Below are positions 45,645 through 57,032 of a stretch of 64,000 nucleotides of DNA, piece by piece; the first letter of the stretch is position 1, and every line of letters begins with the position of its first letter. Position numbers and translations under genes: made by a program. The DNA lies in NCBI RefSeq assembly GCF_012274265.1, contig NZ_JAANYY010000005.1, positions 186,001-250,000 on the forward strand, given 5' to 3'. The notes below the pieces were generated by a model. That model was not told where the DNA came from. It did not search any database and saw nothing but the letters and a program-made list of their open reading frames with translations. Source of the DNA: Sphingopyxis microcysteis (GTDB lineage: Bacteria; Pseudomonadota; Alphaproteobacteria; Sphingomonadales; Sphingomonadaceae).

Positions 45645-46487
45645 TCAGTCGCGCAGCAGCTCGTTGATTCCCGTCTTGGCGCGCGTCTTCGCATCGACGC
45701 GCTTGACGATCACCGCGCAGTAAAGCGACGGGCCGGGCGACCCGTCGGGCAGCGGCTTGCCGGGCATCGCGCCGGGGACCACAACGGCGTAAGGTGGCAC
45801 TTCTCCAATGAAAATCTCGCCCGTCGCGCGGTCGATGATCTTGGTCGAGGCGCCGAGATAGACCCCCATCGACAGCACCGCGCCCTCGCGCACGATCACC
45901 CCCTCGGCGACTTCGGCGCGCGCGCCGATGAAGGCGCCGTCCTCGATCACCACGGGGCCGGCCTGAAGAGGTTCTAGTACACCGCCGATCCCGGCGCCGC
46001 CCGACAGATGGACGTTGGCGCCGATCTGGGCGCAGCTGCCGACGGTGGCCCAGGCATCGACCATCGACCCCTCGCCGACATAGGCGCCGATATTGACGAA
46101 GCTCGGCATCAGCACCGCACCCTTGCTGATAAAGGCACCGCGGCGGACGATCGAACCGGGGACGGCGCGGAAACCGGCGTCGCGGAAACGATTCTCGCCC
46201 CAGCCGGCGAATTTCGAAGGCACCTTGTCCCACCAGGTTGCGCCGCCGGGGCCGCCATCGATGATTGCCATGTCGTTGAGGCGGAACGACAGCAGCACCG
46301 CCTTTTTCAGCCACTGGTTGACCTGCCACGCGCCGTCGGTGTCGCGTGTCGCAACGCGATAGCTGCCGTCATCGAGCCCGGCGATCGCGGTGTCCACTGC
46401 CTCGCGCACCGCGCCGGTCGTCGTCAGGCCCAGCGTGTCGCGCGCATCCCACGCGGCTTCGATCGTGCTTTGCAGGTCGGTGGTCAT
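45645..46487 (-). CDS. dapD: Tetrahydrodipicolinate N-succinyltransferase DapD
   Basis: This 280-residue trimeric enzyme acts in lysine and diaminopimelate synthesis. The C-terminal left-handed beta-helix shows hexapeptide repeats ([36 protein letters not shown]), with [11 protein letters not shown] binding cofactor. The start (MTTDLQST) overlaps the upstream nucleotidase stop by four bases and has GGGGA before it; an ATG 12 bases earlier is the alternative. Confidence 0.96.
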   Translation of the reverse strand: MTTDLQSTIEAAWDARDTLGLTTTGAVREAVDTAIAGLDDGSYRVATRDTDGAWQVNQWLKKAVLLSFRLNDMAIIDGGPGGATWWDKVPSKFAGWGENRFRDAGFRAVPGSIVRRGAFISKGAVLMPSFVNIGAYVGEGSMVDAWATVGSCAQIGANVHLSGGAGIGGVLEPLQAGPVVIEDGAFIGARAEVAEGVIVREGAVLSMGVYLGASTKIIDRATGEIFIGEVPPYAVVVPGAMPGKPLPDGSPGPSLYCAVIVKRVDAKTRAKTGINELLRD

Positions 46488-47161
46488 GAAATTCCCCATG
46501 GTAAAGGCAGGCTGTCGAGCCAGTCGGTGATGTCGTTCACATGAAAATCGACCTGATCCGGCAGGTGGTCGCGATGGCCGCTTTCGCTGCCATTGTCCAG
46601 CCAGACGGTGGTCATCCCCAGCGCTTTTGCGGGGGTCAGGTTGCGCGCCATATCCTCGACGAACAGGCTGCGCGCAGGGTCGATGTCCAGATGGGTGGTC
46701 ATCATGGCATAGGCCGCGGGATCGGGTTTGGGCGTATAGGCGGTGGCACGAATGTCGCAGATGCCGTCGAACAGATCGGCAATGCCCCGCGCATCGAGCA
46801 CCCGCGCCGCATAATCGGCGTCGGCGTTGGTGAAGACCAGTCGCCGCCCCGGCAGGCGCTCAAGCCCTGCGCGAAGCCGCATGTCGGGTGCGATCCGGTC
46901 GAGCGCAATGTCATGGACGTCGACCAGAAACGTCTCGGGATCGACGTCATGGTGGCGCATCAGCCCCGCCATCGTCGTACCATGATCGTGGAAATATTGC
47001 TTTTGCACCCGCCGCGCCTCGACCGCGTCGACGCCGAGCAAGCGCATGATGAACGCGCCCATCCGCGCGTCGATCAGGTCGAACAGCTTTGCCGACGGCG
47101 CATAGAGCGTGTTGTCGAGATCGAAGACCCAAGCGTCGATATGATCGAGGGGAACGGACAT
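46484..47161 (-). CDS. Pyrimidine 5'-nucleotidase, HAD family
   Basis: This protein of about 225 residues belongs to the HAD phosphatase superfamily. Motif I is [10 protein letters not shown] with the nucleophile Asp; motif II is VFTNAD; motif III/IV is [10 protein letters not shown] and FVEDMARNL. It matches the SDT1/pyrimidine 5'-nucleotidase group, which dephosphorylates UMP/CMP and modified nucleotides. Start uncertain between MSVPLDH (47161) and an ATG 15 bases upstream. It is coupled to dapD, a pairing seen in other alphaproteobacteria. Confidence 0.9.
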   Translation of the reverse strand: MSVPLDHIDAWVFDLDNTLYAPSAKLFDLIDARMGAFIMRLLGVDAVEARRVQKQYFHDHGTTMAGLMRHHDVDPETFLVDVHDIALDRIAPDMRLRAGLERLPGRRLVFTNADADYAARVLDARGIADLFDGICDIRATAYTPKPDPAAYAMMTTHLDIDPARSLFVEDMARNLTPAKALGMTTVWLDNGSESGHRDHLPDQVDFHVNDITDWLDSLPLPWGIS

Positions 47162-47262
47162 GGCGTGGCGGCGCATAGGGGCTGGGGTGGGCGGCGGCAA
47201 GCGCGGTCGTTTTACCGGACCGCAATATCTGTAGATATAGATGGGACGATGCTAGCTTGACC

Positions 47263-47338
47263 GTCATCCCGGCGAAGGCCGGAATCGCAACGACGCGTCG
47301 AAGTCAGAGGGCGAGATCCCGGCCTTCGCCGGGATGAC
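47263..47338. repeat. Inverted repeat, 20-bp arms (ATCCCGGC family)
   Basis: Arms GTCATCCCGGCGAAGGCCGG (47263-47282) and its exact complement (47319-47338) enclose 36 bases. It lies between the divergent nucleotidase and subtilase genes. The right arm ends just before the subtilase ribosome site, so a folded leader RNA could affect its translation. Confidence 0.85.
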
Positions 47339-47357
47339 GAAAGTCAGGGGAATGGCG

Positions 47358-49754
47358 ATGGCCCAAGCGAACCGACCCGAAAATATCCGGCGGATGTCTG
47401 GCCGTCCCTTGTCGGCCTTGCTCAGCATCGCCGCGCTGTCGCTCGCCGGTTGTGGCGGCGGGGGCGGGGCGCGGCCTGCGCCGACCCCGGCCCCGCCCGC
47501 GGCTCCGGCGCCGACCCCAACCCCCGTGCCGACCCCCACGCCGACCCCGACCCCGCCGCCGACAGGCAATTTCAACACGCCCGAAACGCGGCGATCGGAT
47601 GGGGTGAATTTCCACGGCGCGATCACGGCCTATCAGGCGGGGGCGAGCGGGCAGGGCATTTTGGCGGGGGTCATCGACGACGGTATCGACGAAGACAGCC
47701 CGGAGTTTGCCGGGCGCATTTCGTCTTTCTCGGCCGATCTTGCCGGATCGCGCGGGATCAATGGCGAAGGCACGCATGGCACCAATGTCGCGCAGATCCT
47801 GCTCGGGGCGAAAAACGACGCGGGGACGATGGGCATCGCCTATAACGCCAATCTGCTCGTGCTGCGCGCCGACCGGCCGGGAAGCTGCGCCACCGAGGAT
47901 CCGGCCAACGACGAAAGCGGATGCCAGTTTCCCGAAAGCGCGATTGCCGCGGGGCTCGATCGCGCGATCAGCGCTGGCGCGCGCGTCGTCAACATCTCGC
48001 TGGGGGGCGACGATCCGCCCGGCGCGACCTTGCGCAGCGCGGTGCAACGCGCCACCGCGGCCGGGATCATCGTCGTCCTTTCGGCGGGGAATGAGGGCGA
48101 CACCACCGCGGGCGGCAACGATCCCAACAACCCGGAACCTTTTGCGCAGGGGATGCGCGATGCCGGTGGCGGCTTGGTCATCATCGTCGGTTCGGTCGAC
48201 GAAAATGGCGTCCGGTCGGACTTCAGCAACCGGGCCGGGATCTACGCCGGATCCTATCTGGCGGCGCTCGGCGAGGATGTGTGCTGCACCTACAAGGATG
48301 GCGTGATCGAAACCGAGGGCAATTTTGTCTTCGTCATCAGCGGGACCAGCTTCGCGGCGCCGCAAGTCGCGGGCGCGGTGGCGCTCTTGGCGCAGGCGTT
48401 TCCGAACCTGTCGAGCCAACAGGTCGTGCAATTGCTCTATCAATCGGCGCGCGATGCGGGCGCAGCGGGCGACGACGCCGTGTACGGGCAGGGCATTCTC
48501 GACATCGCGCGCGCGTTCCAGCCGATGGGGGCGACGGCACTGGCGGGGACCGCGACGGCGGTCAATCTGGGCAGCGCGCTGGGGGTACTCGGCGGGCCGA
48601 TGGGCGACGCGGGGGCGGTCGGCACCGGGGCGACGGTCGGGCTGGTCACCGACGGTTTCGGCCGCGCCTTCAGCGTCGATTTCGGCCAGTCGTTGGCGCC
48701 GCGCCGCCCCGATTTCAAATTGTCGGGCGCGCTTGGCGGGTTGATCCGCCAGCAAAGCGCCGCCAGCCGGGCCACTGCCTTGTCGCTGGTGACCGCGACC
48801 GGAACGGGCAGGGGCGGCGCGCTCGCCGGGCTGTCGTTTCACGATGCGCAGGCCGCGCGCACCCTTGCCGCATCGGTGGTGACGCGCCTCGACGCGCGGA
48901 CGCGCATCGGCTTTGCGGCGGGGCGCGGGACAAGCGGATTGCTCGCGGGCGAACGCGGTGAAAGCGATCATGCGATGCTGATCGGCGACGGCGCGCACGA
49001 CGGGCTGGGCTTTGCCGCCAGTCCGGGTATCGGATCGATGCTGCGCCACAATATCGCGGCCAATCACCATGTCAGCATCGTCCTGGAAGACGGCTGGGTA
49101 TCGGGTTCGCGCTGGCAGGACGATCCGCTGCTCCGTTACCGATCGGGCCGCGACAGCCGGTACCAGCGGGTCGGCGCCGCGTGGGACGCCCGCTTCGGTT
49201 CCGCCCGCGTCGCGCTCGGTGGCAGCTGGCTGCGCGAATCGGACAGCCTGCTCGGCGCGCGGCTTGGCCCGGTGTTTGGGTCTGGCGGCGCAACCAGTCT
49301 GGTCGGCGACGCCAGCCTGGGCGTCACACTGATAAAGGGCTGGAGCCTGACGGGTGCGTGGCGACAAATGTGGACCCGTCCTGATCGCGACGGGCTGGTT
49401 GCGGGCGGGGCGCTGTGGTCGTCGGCCTTCTCGGTCGACATCGCCAAGGCGGGATTGTTTCGCCCCGGCGACCGCGCCGCGCTTCGCATGGCCCAGCCGC
49501 TGCGTGTCGCGCGCGGCGGCGTCGACCTGATGCTTCCCGTCGCGCATGACTATGCCAGCGGGCGCACCGACTTCGCCCGTCGCCCCTATAATCTTGCGCC
49601 CACCGGGCGTGAACTGGTCGTCGAGGCGAGCTATGCGCTGTCGCTGCTTGGCGGCGACCTGATCGCCAACAGCTGGATCCGCCGCGATCCCGGCCATATC
49701 GCCGCGCTGCCCGACGACAAGGGTGCGGCGCTGCGCTTTACGCTCGGCTTCTGA
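47358..49754 (+). CDS. Lipidated S8 (subtilase) autotransporter
   Basis: This 798-residue protein has a lipobox LAGC with Cys32, then Gly5 and a Pro-Thr-rich spacer (about residues 40-70), then a subtilisin domain. Its triad is Asp108 (VIDDGID), His140 (GEGTHG) and Ser331 (SGTSFAAP), with oxyanion Asn245. From about 520 a beta-rich region ends in LRFTLGF with a terminal Phe, typical of an outer-membrane barrel. This resembles NalP-type autotransporters. AGGGGA six bases before ATG at 47358 decides the start. Confidence 0.88.
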   Translation: MAQANRPENIRRMSGRPLSALLSIAALSLAGCGGGGGARPAPTPAPPAAPAPTPTPVPTPTPTPTPPPTGNFNTPETRRSDGVNFHGAITAYQAGASGQGILAGVIDDGIDEDSPEFAGRISSFSADLAGSRGINGEGTHGTNVAQILLGAKNDAGTMGIAYNANLLVLRADRPGSCATEDPANDESGCQFPESAIAAGLDRAISAGARVVNISLGGDDPPGATLRSAVQRATAAGIIVVLSAGNEGDTTAGGNDPNNPEPFAQGMRDAGGGLVIIVGSVDENGVRSDFSNRAGIYAGSYLAALGEDVCCTYKDGVIETEGNFVFVISGTSFAAPQVAGAVALLAQAFPNLSSQQVVQLLYQSARDAGAAGDDAVYGQGILDIARAFQPMGATALAGTATAVNLGSALGVLGGPMGDAGAVGTGATVGLVTDGFGRAFSVDFGQSLAPRRPDFKLSGALGGLIRQQSAASRATALSLVTATGTGRGGALAGLSFHDAQAARTLAASVVTRLDARTRIGFAAGRGTSGLLAGERGESDHAMLIGDGAHDGLGFAASPGIGSMLRHNIAANHHVSIVLEDGWVSGSRWQDDPLLRYRSGRDSRYQRVGAAWDARFGSARVALGGSWLRESDSLLGARLGPVFGSGGATSLVGDASLGVTLIKGWSLTGAWRQMWTRPDRDGLVAGGALWSSAFSVDIAKAGLFRPGDRAALRMAQPLRVARGGVDLMLPVAHDYASGRTDFARRPYNLAPTGRELVVEASYALSLLGGDLIANSWIRRDPGHIAALPDDKGAALRFTLGF

Positions 49755-49796
49755 TCGGCTCTAACACTCCCCAAACGCCAATCAGGGGATGCCAGA

Positions 49797-51098
49797 ATGA
49801 AACCGATCCATTGCCTTCCGCTCGCGCTGCTCGGCGCCGCGCTCGCGTCGCCGCTCGCCGCGCAGACGCCCGCGCGCACCGTGATTCACGCCGGACAATT
49901 GCTCGCCGAACCGGGCAAGCCGGTGCGCGGCGCTTCGACGATTATCGTCGAAAATGGCCGGATCGTTGCGGTAACCGACGGCTATCAACCCGCCGAACCC
50001 GGCGCGACGCTGATCGATCTCAAGGACAAATATGTCCTCCCCGGCCTCATCGACAGCCATGTCCATCTGACCAGCGACGCAGGCGGGATCGCCGGGCAGC
50101 TCGAGGATGTCACGCTCAGCCCCGCGGCGCAGGCGTTCAATGCGCAGGTCAACGGGATGAAGACGCTGCGCGCCGGTTTCACCACGGTCCGCAATCTTGG
50201 CGATGGCGACGGCGCGACCCTCGCGCTGCGCGATGCCATCCTGGCGGGCAAGGTGCAGGGGCCGCGCATCGTCGATGCGGGCGCGAGCATTTCGGGCAGC
50301 GCCGGGCATATGGACGGCTCCTTGGGCTATCGCGACGAGCTGCGTCCCTTTTTCGCAGGCGCGGGCAACACCTGCAACGGCGCCGACGATTGCCGCCGCG
50401 CGGTGCGGCTTCAGGTCGGGCGCGGCGCCGACGTTATCAAATTCGCTTCGACCGGCGGGGTGAACAGCCGCATCGGCGCGGGCCTTGGCAAACAGATGTT
50501 CGATGATGAAGCGAGGGCGATCGTCGAAACCGCGCAATTGTTCGGGAAAAAGGTCGCCGTCCATGCACATGGTGCCGACGGTATTCGCCTTGCGATCGAT
50601 GCCGGGGCGGACTCGATCGAACATGGCACCATCCTCGATGAAGCGACGATCGCCGCGTGGGCGAAATCGAAGACCTATTACGTCCCGACGCTGTCGACCG
50701 TGAACGGCTATAAGGAACGCATCGCCGCCAATGCCGCGGCCTATGAACCCGATGTGCTGGCGAAGATCCAGTGGCGCATCGGCATCACCGGCAAGAGCCT
50801 GGAACAGCTTGTCCCGCGCGGGGTGAAGATCGCCTTCGGGACCGACGCCGGGGTGTCGAAGCACGGCCGCAACGGCGACGAATTCGAGCTGATGGTCCAG
50901 CACGGCATGACCCCGGTCGCAGCGCTCAAGGCGGCGACGGTCAACGCCGCCGACCTGCTCGGCCTGTCGAACGAGATCGGCAGCATTGCCGTGGGCAAGA
51001 GCGCCGACATCATCGCGGTGGCGAGCGATCCGCTGGCCGACGTGCGGGTGCTGAAAAAGGTCGATTTCGTGATGGCGCGGGGAGCGGTGGTCGATTGA
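49797..51098 (+). CDS. Secreted amidohydrolase family protein
   Basis: This 433-residue protein has a signal peptide ending near PLAAQ (residue 23). Amidohydrolase metal ligands are visible: DSHVHL, Lys in ADVIKFAS (likely carbamylated), VAVHAHG, DSIEHG and the Asp in FGTDAG. The order fits the imidazolonepropionase-like/Xaa-Pro dipeptidase (Sgx9260-type) group, which often cleaves dipeptides or N-acyl residues. It lies 42 bp after the subtilase gene, so the two may form one peptide-degrading unit. Confidence 0.93.
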   Translation: MKPIHCLPLALLGAALASPLAAQTPARTVIHAGQLLAEPGKPVRGASTIIVENGRIVAVTDGYQPAEPGATLIDLKDKYVLPGLIDSHVHLTSDAGGIAGQLEDVTLSPAAQAFNAQVNGMKTLRAGFTTVRNLGDGDGATLALRDAILAGKVQGPRIVDAGASISGSAGHMDGSLGYRDELRPFFAGAGNTCNGADDCRRAVRLQVGRGADVIKFASTGGVNSRIGAGLGKQMFDDEARAIVETAQLFGKKVAVHAHGADGIRLAIDAGADSIEHGTILDEATIAAWAKSKTYYVPTLSTVNGYKERIAANAAAYEPDVLAKIQWRIGITGKSLEQLVPRGVKIAFGTDAGVSKHGRNGDEFELMVQHGMTPVAALKAATVNAADLLGLSNEIGSIAVGKSADIIAVASDPLADVRVLKKVDFVMARGAVVD

Positions 51099-51241
51099 CC
51101 GAAATATCCTCCCTGTGGCCGCAGGCCATGGGGAGGTGGCAGCGCGAAGCGCTGACGGAGGGGCAATGACACGACGGTGCGGCCCCTCCACCCCCCGCTT
51201 CGCGAGCGGTCCCCCTCCCCATGCCTTCGGCACAGAGAGGA

Positions 51242-51745
51242 TTATCGGTTCGCCAACGCCGCGCGCAACGCCAACCACTGCTCCTGCTTCGCCGCATAGC
51301 CGATCGTATTCGCGGCGCTGCTCGACGGCAGATCGACGAGCGCGAGGTCGTCGATCACCGGGAGCTGCTTCCGCCCGATCGCCGCGGCCTTGCCACCATT
51401 GAACGCGATCATGCGCAGCTCCGGCAGCCCGGCGATCAGCGCGGCAAGGTCGTGCGCTTCGACCTCGCGAAGCTCGCTATCGCTGCTCGACCGGCGCGCC
51501 GCCGAACGGATCACATCCCACAAACCGATTTTCGCCGCGCGTAACGCGGCAAGCCGGTCGTCGTAGCTCCGGTCGGCAAGCGGCTGGTCGATGAGCACTC
51601 CGAGCAGGCGCCAGAACTGGTTCGTCGGATGGGCATAATATTGCCGTGCGGCGAGCGACCGTGCGCCCGGCAGGCTGCCGAGAATCAGCAACCGGGTGTC
51701 TGCTGCCACTTGGGGAGCGAAGCTGGCGTGGCGGGTGATGGTCAT
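51242..51745 (-). CDS. DNA-deoxyinosine glycosylase (uracil-DNA glycosylase superfamily)
   Basis: This 167-residue repair glycosylase has LILGSLPGARSLAARQYYAH, HPTNQFW and late FNGGKAA plus LPSSSAAN, the motif set of hypoxanthine-DNA glycosylases that excise deaminated adenine. The start at MTITRHASFAP fits family length; the frame continues upstream into the rpsL promoter region and is not coding there. It is divergent from the str operon and convergent with the amidohydrolase. Confidence 0.88.
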   Translation of the reverse strand: MTITRHASFAPQVAADTRLLILGSLPGARSLAARQYYAHPTNQFWRLLGVLIDQPLADRSYDDRLAALRAAKIGLWDVIRSAARRSSSDSELREVEAHDLAALIAGLPELRMIAFNGGKAAAIGRKQLPVIDDLALVDLPSSSAANTIGYAAKQEQWLALRAALANR

Positions 51746-52051
51746 GCGCGGCCGATAGCCCGCGCGAACCGGCGCAACAATATTGCCCACCCCTTGACCG
51801 CGACGGGAATCGGGTCTAGGGGCGCGCTCGACCGAAAAGGGCGGTTTGCCGCCTTTTTCAGTTGCAACAGCGCTTGAACATTGCTGGCGCGGATGGAGCC
51901 TCCGGGGATCAATTGCGATCGACCGGGGTCTTTTGCTGTTACAAGGTCGCCTGTTTTCCGCGGATTTCTGCGGGTTTCGGACCGATGCTTCATCCACCGC
52001 GGTACAGTAACCGTTCGCCCCGATGGGCGGACATGTAAAGGTGAAGCATTC
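51746..52051 (+). promoter_or_regulatory. 306-bp region upstream of rpsL
   Basis: There is no trusted coding frame. It must carry the main promoter of the str operon (rpsL-rpsG-fusA-tuf) and that of the glycosylase. A TTGACC at 51794 with a poor -10 (TAGGGG) is the best eye match, but not convincing. AAAGGTGAAG lies before the rpsL ATG as the ribosome site. Confidence 0.4.
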
Positions 52052-52423
52052 ATGCCCACGATCAACCAGCTGGTCCGCAAGGGCCGGACTCCCCAGAAGG
52101 TGAAGTCCAAAGTCCCGGCGATGGACGCGAACCCGCAGAAGCGCGGCGTTTGCACCCGTGTCTATACGACGACCCCGAAAAAGCCGAACTCGGCGCTCCG
52201 CAAGGTTGCGAAGGTCCGCCTGACCAACAGCCGCGAAGTCATCACCTACATCCCCGGCGAAGGCCACAACCTCCAGGAGCACAGCGTCGTGCTGATCCGT
52301 GGCGGTCGTGTCCGCGACCTTCCCGGTGTGCGTTACCACGTCCTGCGCGGCGTGCTCGATACGCAGGGTGTGAAGGACCGCAAGCAGAGCCGTTCGAAGT
52401 ACGGCGCGAAGCGTCCGAAGTAA
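52052..52423 (+). CDS. rpsL: 30S ribosomal protein S12
   Basis: This 123-residue decoding-centre protein contains [19 protein letters not shown], with the Lys (here the wild-type PKKPNSA form) where streptomycin resistance changes arise, and [13 protein letters not shown]. It is the first gene of the str operon; rpsG follows after 73 bp. Confidence 0.98.
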   Translation: MPTINQLVRKGRTPQKVKSKVPAMDANPQKRGVCTRVYTTTPKKPNSALRKVAKVRLTNSREVITYIPGEGHNLQEHSVVLIRGGRVRDLPGVRYHVLRGVLDTQGVKDRKQSRSKYGAKRPK

Positions 52424-52496
52424 GGACCGCTTTTTCGGCTATTTGATCATCCCGAGCCGCCAATGCGCCGGGATGCTGTTGTAAAAGGAATTACCC

Positions 52497-52967
52497 ATGG
52501 CTCGTCGTCGTCGTCCTGAACGCCGCGAAATCCTGCCCGACCCCCGTTTCGGGGATGTCGTGCTGTCGAAATTCATGAACAGCGTCATGCTGGACGGGAA
52601 AAAGTCCGTTGCCGAAAGCATTGTTTACGGTGCGCTCGAATCGGTCGAAGCCCGCGCCAAGAAGGAACCGCTCGGCGTGTTCCACGAAGCGCTCGCGAAC
52701 ATCCGTCCGAACATCGAAGTCCGCAGCCGCCGGGTCGGCGGTGCGACCTATCAGGTTCCGGTCGAAGTCCGCCCCGACCGCGCGCAGGCGCTGGCGATCC
52801 GCTGGCTGATCACCGCCGCGCGCAACCGCAGCGAAACCACGATGGCCGCGCGTCTGTCGGGCGAACTGCTCGACGCGTCGAACAACCGCGGCAACGCAGT
52901 GAAGAAGCGCGAAGACACGCACCGCATGGCCGAAGCCAACCGCGCTTTCAGCCACTACCGCTGGTAA
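52497..52967 (+). CDS. rpsG: 30S ribosomal protein S7
   Basis: This 156-residue primary 16S rRNA-binding protein opens [16 protein letters not shown], with [11 protein letters not shown] and the usual C-terminal SHYRW. In many bacteria S7 represses its own operon by binding the rpsL-rpsG gap; the 73-bp gap here is short, and I see no clear rRNA mimic. Confidence 0.98.
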   Translation: MARRRRPERREILPDPRFGDVVLSKFMNSVMLDGKKSVAESIVYGALESVEARAKKEPLGVFHEALANIRPNIEVRSRRVGGATYQVPVEVRPDRAQALAIRWLITAARNRSETTMAARLSGELLDASNNRGNAVKKREDTHRMAEANRAFSHYRW

Positions 52968-53072
52968 TTGCGGGGGCGCTCCCTGCGTTATGGGGGCGTC
53001 TCGCAATCGTAACAATCGTTCCTATATCGGGGGTGGCTCGCAGGGCCGCCCCCCAAACCCAAGGAAAAGATC

Positions 53073-55166
53073 ATGGCACGCAGCCATCCGCTCGAACGCT
53101 ATCGCAATTTCGGTATCATGGCGCACATCGACGCCGGCAAGACCACCACGACCGAGCGTATCCTTTACTACACCGGCAAGTCCTACAAGATCGGCGAAGT
53201 CCATGACGGCGCTGCGACGATGGACTGGATGGAGCAGGAACAGGAACGCGGCATCACGATCACGTCGGCCGCCACCACCTGCCTGTGGAAAGCCGACGAA
53301 GGTCAGGGTCCGGAACACCGCCTGAACATCATCGACACCCCCGGCCACGTTGACTTCACCATCGAAGTCGAGCGCTCGCTGCGCGTGCTCGACGGCGCGA
53401 TCACCGCGTTCGACGGCGTTGCCGGCGTTGAGCCGCAGTCGGAAACCGTGTGGCGTCAGGCGGACAAGTACAAGGTTCCGCGGATGTGCTTCATCAACAA
53501 GCTCGACCGCACCGGCGCCGATTTCTATTATTGCGTCCAGACGATCATCGATCGCCTCGGCGCGACCCCGGCTGTGCTGTATCTGCCGATCGGTTCGGAA
53601 GGCGGCTTCAAGGGGCTCGTCGACCTCGTCAACGAACGCGCGATCATCTGGAAGGACGAAAGCCTCGGCGCCGAATTCTTCTATGAAGAAATCCCCGCCG
53701 ACCTCGCCGACAAGGCTGCCGAATATCGCGAAAAGCTCGTCGAACTCGCCGTCGAACAGGACGACGAGGCGATGGAAGCCTATCTCGACGGCACCGTCCC
53801 CGACGTCGCGACGCTGAAGAAGCTGATCCGCAAGGGTACGCTGGCGCAGGCGTTTGTTCCGGTCCTTTGCGGTTCGGCGTTCAAGAACAAGGGCGTCCAG
53901 ACGCTGCTCGACGCGGTTGTCGACTATCTGCCTTCGCCGCTCGACATTCCCGACGTTCAGGGGATCAACCCCGACACCGACCAGCCCGACTCGCGCGAGA
54001 CGTCGGACGCGGCACCGCTGTCGCTGCTCGCCTTCAAGATCATGAACGACCCGTTCGTCGGCTCGCTCACCTTCGCGCGCATCTATTCGGGTACGCTCAA
54101 CAAGGGCACGTATCTGAACTCGGTGAAGGACAAGAAGGAAAAGGTTGGCCGCATGCTGCTGATGCATGCGAACAGCCGCGAAGACATCGAAGAAGCCTAT
54201 GCGGGCGACATCGTTGCGCTGGCCGGCCTCAAGGAAACCACCACCGGGGACACGCTCTGCGCCACCAACGCGCCGATCATCCTCGAGCGGATGGAATTCC
54301 CCGAGCCGGTGATCGAGCTGTCGGTGGAACCGAAGACCAAGGCCGACCAGGAACGTATGGGCATCGCGCTCAACCGCCTGGCCGCCGAGGATCCCTCGTT
54401 CCGCGTGTCGACCGACCATGAATCGGGTCAGACGATCATCAAGGGCATGGGCGAGCTTCACCTCGACATCCTCGTCGATCGCATGAAGCGCGAGTTCAAG
54501 GTCGAAGCGAACGTCGGCGCGCCGCAGGTGGCGTACCGCGAATCGCTCGCGAAGGCCGTCGACGTCGACTATACCCACAAGAAGCAGTCGGGCGGCTCGG
54601 GCCAGTTCGGCCGCGTCAAGGTCACCGTTTCTCCGGGCGAACGCGGCGCGGGCATCACGTTCATCGACGAGATCAAGGGCGGTAACATTCCGCGCGAATA
54701 TATCCCGTCGGTCGAAAAGGGCATGCGCGAGTCGGCCGAAAACGGTCATATGATCGGCTTCCCGATCATCGACTTCGAAATCAAGCTCACGGACGGCGCG
54801 TATCACGACGTCGACTCGTCGGCGCTGGCGTTCGAAATCGCGGGCCGCGCGGCGATGCGCGAAGTGGCGGCAAAGGCCGGCATCAAGCTGCTCGAACCGG
54901 TGATGAAGGTCGAAGTCGTTACCCCTGAGGAATTCATGGGCGACGTGATCGGCGACCTTAACAGCCGTCGCGGGCAGATTCAGGGCACCGACAGCCGGGG
55001 CATCGCCCAGGTCGTCGAAGCGATCGTGCCGCTGGCGAACATGTTCGGTTATGTGAACCAGCTGCGCAGCTTCAGCCAGGGTCGCGCAAGCTACTCGATG
55101 CAATTCTCGCATTATGAAGAAGTGCCGACCAACGTCGCCGAAGAAGTGAAGGCCAAGATGGCCTGA
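53073..55166 (+). CDS. fusA: Elongation factor G
   Basis: This 697-residue translocase has GTPase motifs [12 protein letters not shown], the switch [10 protein letters not shown] and NKLD, then domains II-V ending in the decoding-site-mimic domain IV (GGSGQFGRV). It drives tRNA-mRNA translocation and, with RRF, ribosome recycling. It is the third gene of the str operon. Confidence 0.98.
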   Translation: MARSHPLERYRNFGIMAHIDAGKTTTTERILYYTGKSYKIGEVHDGAATMDWMEQEQERGITITSAATTCLWKADEGQGPEHRLNIIDTPGHVDFTIEVERSLRVLDGAITAFDGVAGVEPQSETVWRQADKYKVPRMCFINKLDRTGADFYYCVQTIIDRLGATPAVLYLPIGSEGGFKGLVDLVNERAIIWKDESLGAEFFYEEIPADLADKAAEYREKLVELAVEQDDEAMEAYLDGTVPDVATLKKLIRKGTLAQAFVPVLCGSAFKNKGVQTLLDAVVDYLPSPLDIPDVQGINPDTDQPDSRETSDAAPLSLLAFKIMNDPFVGSLTFARIYSGTLNKGTYLNSVKDKKEKVGRMLLMHANSREDIEEAYAGDIVALAGLKETTTGDTLCATNAPIILERMEFPEPVIELSVEPKTKADQERMGIALNRLAAEDPSFRVSTDHESGQTIIKGMGELHLDILVDRMKREFKVEANVGAPQVAYRESLAKAVDVDYTHKKQSGGSGQFGRVKVTVSPGERGAGITFIDEIKGGNIPREYIPSVEKGMRESAENGHMIGFPIIDFEIKLTDGAYHDVDSSALAFEIAGRAAMREVAAKAGIKLLEPVMKVEVVTPEEFMGDVIGDLNSRRGQIQGTDSRGIAQVVEAIVPLANMFGYVNQLRSFSQGRASYSMQFSHYEEVPTNVAEEVKAKMA

Positions 55167-55176
55167 TGGGGTTGAA

Positions 55177-55201
55177 GCCGCGCGGGCTTGCACCGCGCGG
55201 C
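55177..55201 (+). other. GC hairpin between fusA and tuf
   Basis: GCCGCGCGG and CCGCGCGGC form a 9-bp stem with a 7-base loop, 11 bases past the fusA stop. No T-run follows, so it is more likely an RNA processing or stability element than a full terminator. tuf starts 84 bases later. Confidence 0.6.
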
Positions 55202-55285
55202 AAGACCCTCTAAGGGCGGCGCCTGATTCAGCAGGCTCGTCCAGGACTGATCAACGCAAACATTGAACAAGAAGGTTATACCATC

Positions 55286-56479
<1,194 letters not shown>

Positions 56480-56489
56480 TATAGGGCCG

Positions 56490-56524
56490 CGAGCCGCGCG
56501 ATTCGGACCGATTCGCGCGGCTCG
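56490..56524 (+). terminator. Stem-loop after tuf, possible partial terminator
   Basis: A 12-bp perfect stem (CGAGCCGCGCGA with TCGCGCGGCTCG) starts 11 bases past the tuf stop. A short T5 run lies about a dozen bases beyond rather than directly adjacent, so termination may be incomplete, separating the str from the S10 operon. Confidence 0.6.
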
Positions 56525-56626
56525 TAGCTTAAAGATTTTTGATGGCCGGACCGGCTTCCTCGAGGGGGCCGGTACAGGCCATTTCGGCTCTTTCGCATCG
56601 TCAGACGGGATTCGACTGGAACAGTC

Positions 56627-56938
56627 ATGGAAACGCAGAATATTCGCATTCGCCTGAAGGCCTTTGATCACCGCGTGCTCGATCAGGCCACCACCGACAT
56701 CGCCGACACGGCGCGTCGTACCGGAGCGCTTATTCGCGGCCCGATCCCGCTGCCGACGCGCATTGAAAAATTCACCGTGAACCGCGGCCCGCACATCGAC
56801 AAGAAGTCGCGCGAGCAGTTCGAGGTGCGTACCCACAAGCGGCTGCTCGACATCGTGCAGCCCACCCCGCAGACGGTCGACGCGCTGATGAAGCTCGACC
56901 TTGCCGCGGGCGTGAACGTCGAGATCAAGCTGGCCTAA
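56627..56938 (+). CDS. rpsJ: 30S ribosomal protein S10
   Basis: This 103-residue protein is the first gene of the S10 operon and also the NusE antitermination factor. [15 protein letters not shown] and [19 protein letters not shown] are standard. Unusually, 299 bp with a palindromic repeat separate it from rplC. Confidence 0.98.
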   Translation: METQNIRIRLKAFDHRVLDQATTDIADTARRTGALIRGPIPLPTRIEKFTVNRGPHIDKKSREQFEVRTHKRLLDIVQPTPQTVDALMKLDLAAGVNVEIKLA

Positions 56939-56948
56939 AAGCCGGCGT

Positions 56949-57032
56949 GCTCCGGACTTGATCCGGAGCCCAGGGTAGAAGCGGCCGACAGGCCGCGCTG
57001 AAACCGCCCTGGGTTCCTGCTTTCGCAGGAAC
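56949..57032. repeat. Mosaic palindromic repeat between rpsJ and rplC
   Basis: Three nested parts fold together: GCTCCGGA/TCCGGAGC (56949-56969), CCCAGGG pairing with CCCTGGG (57007-57013), and GTTCCTGC/GCAGGAAC (57013-57032). This REP-like cloverleaf sits inside the S10 operon, starting ten bases after the rpsJ stop. The rest of the 299-bp gap (to 57237) shows no gene, only the rplC ribosome site GAGGAG. Confidence 0.75.

Noticed and set aside
47500..47566. Pro-Thr repeat as a frame-switching phase-variation tract
   Set aside because: Repeat units are mostly six bases, so length change would keep the frame; kept only as a possible length polymorphism.
47304..49697. Long minus-strand open frame opposite the subtilase gene
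   Set aside because: It has a low-complexity Arg/Gly/Ala composition, no family motif, and lies wholly antisense to a gene with an intact catalytic triad.
53022..55193. Long open frame on the minus strand opposite fusA
   Set aside because: It is a shadow of strong codon bias in a GC-rich gene; the plus-strand frame is a full EF-G with all GTPase motifs.
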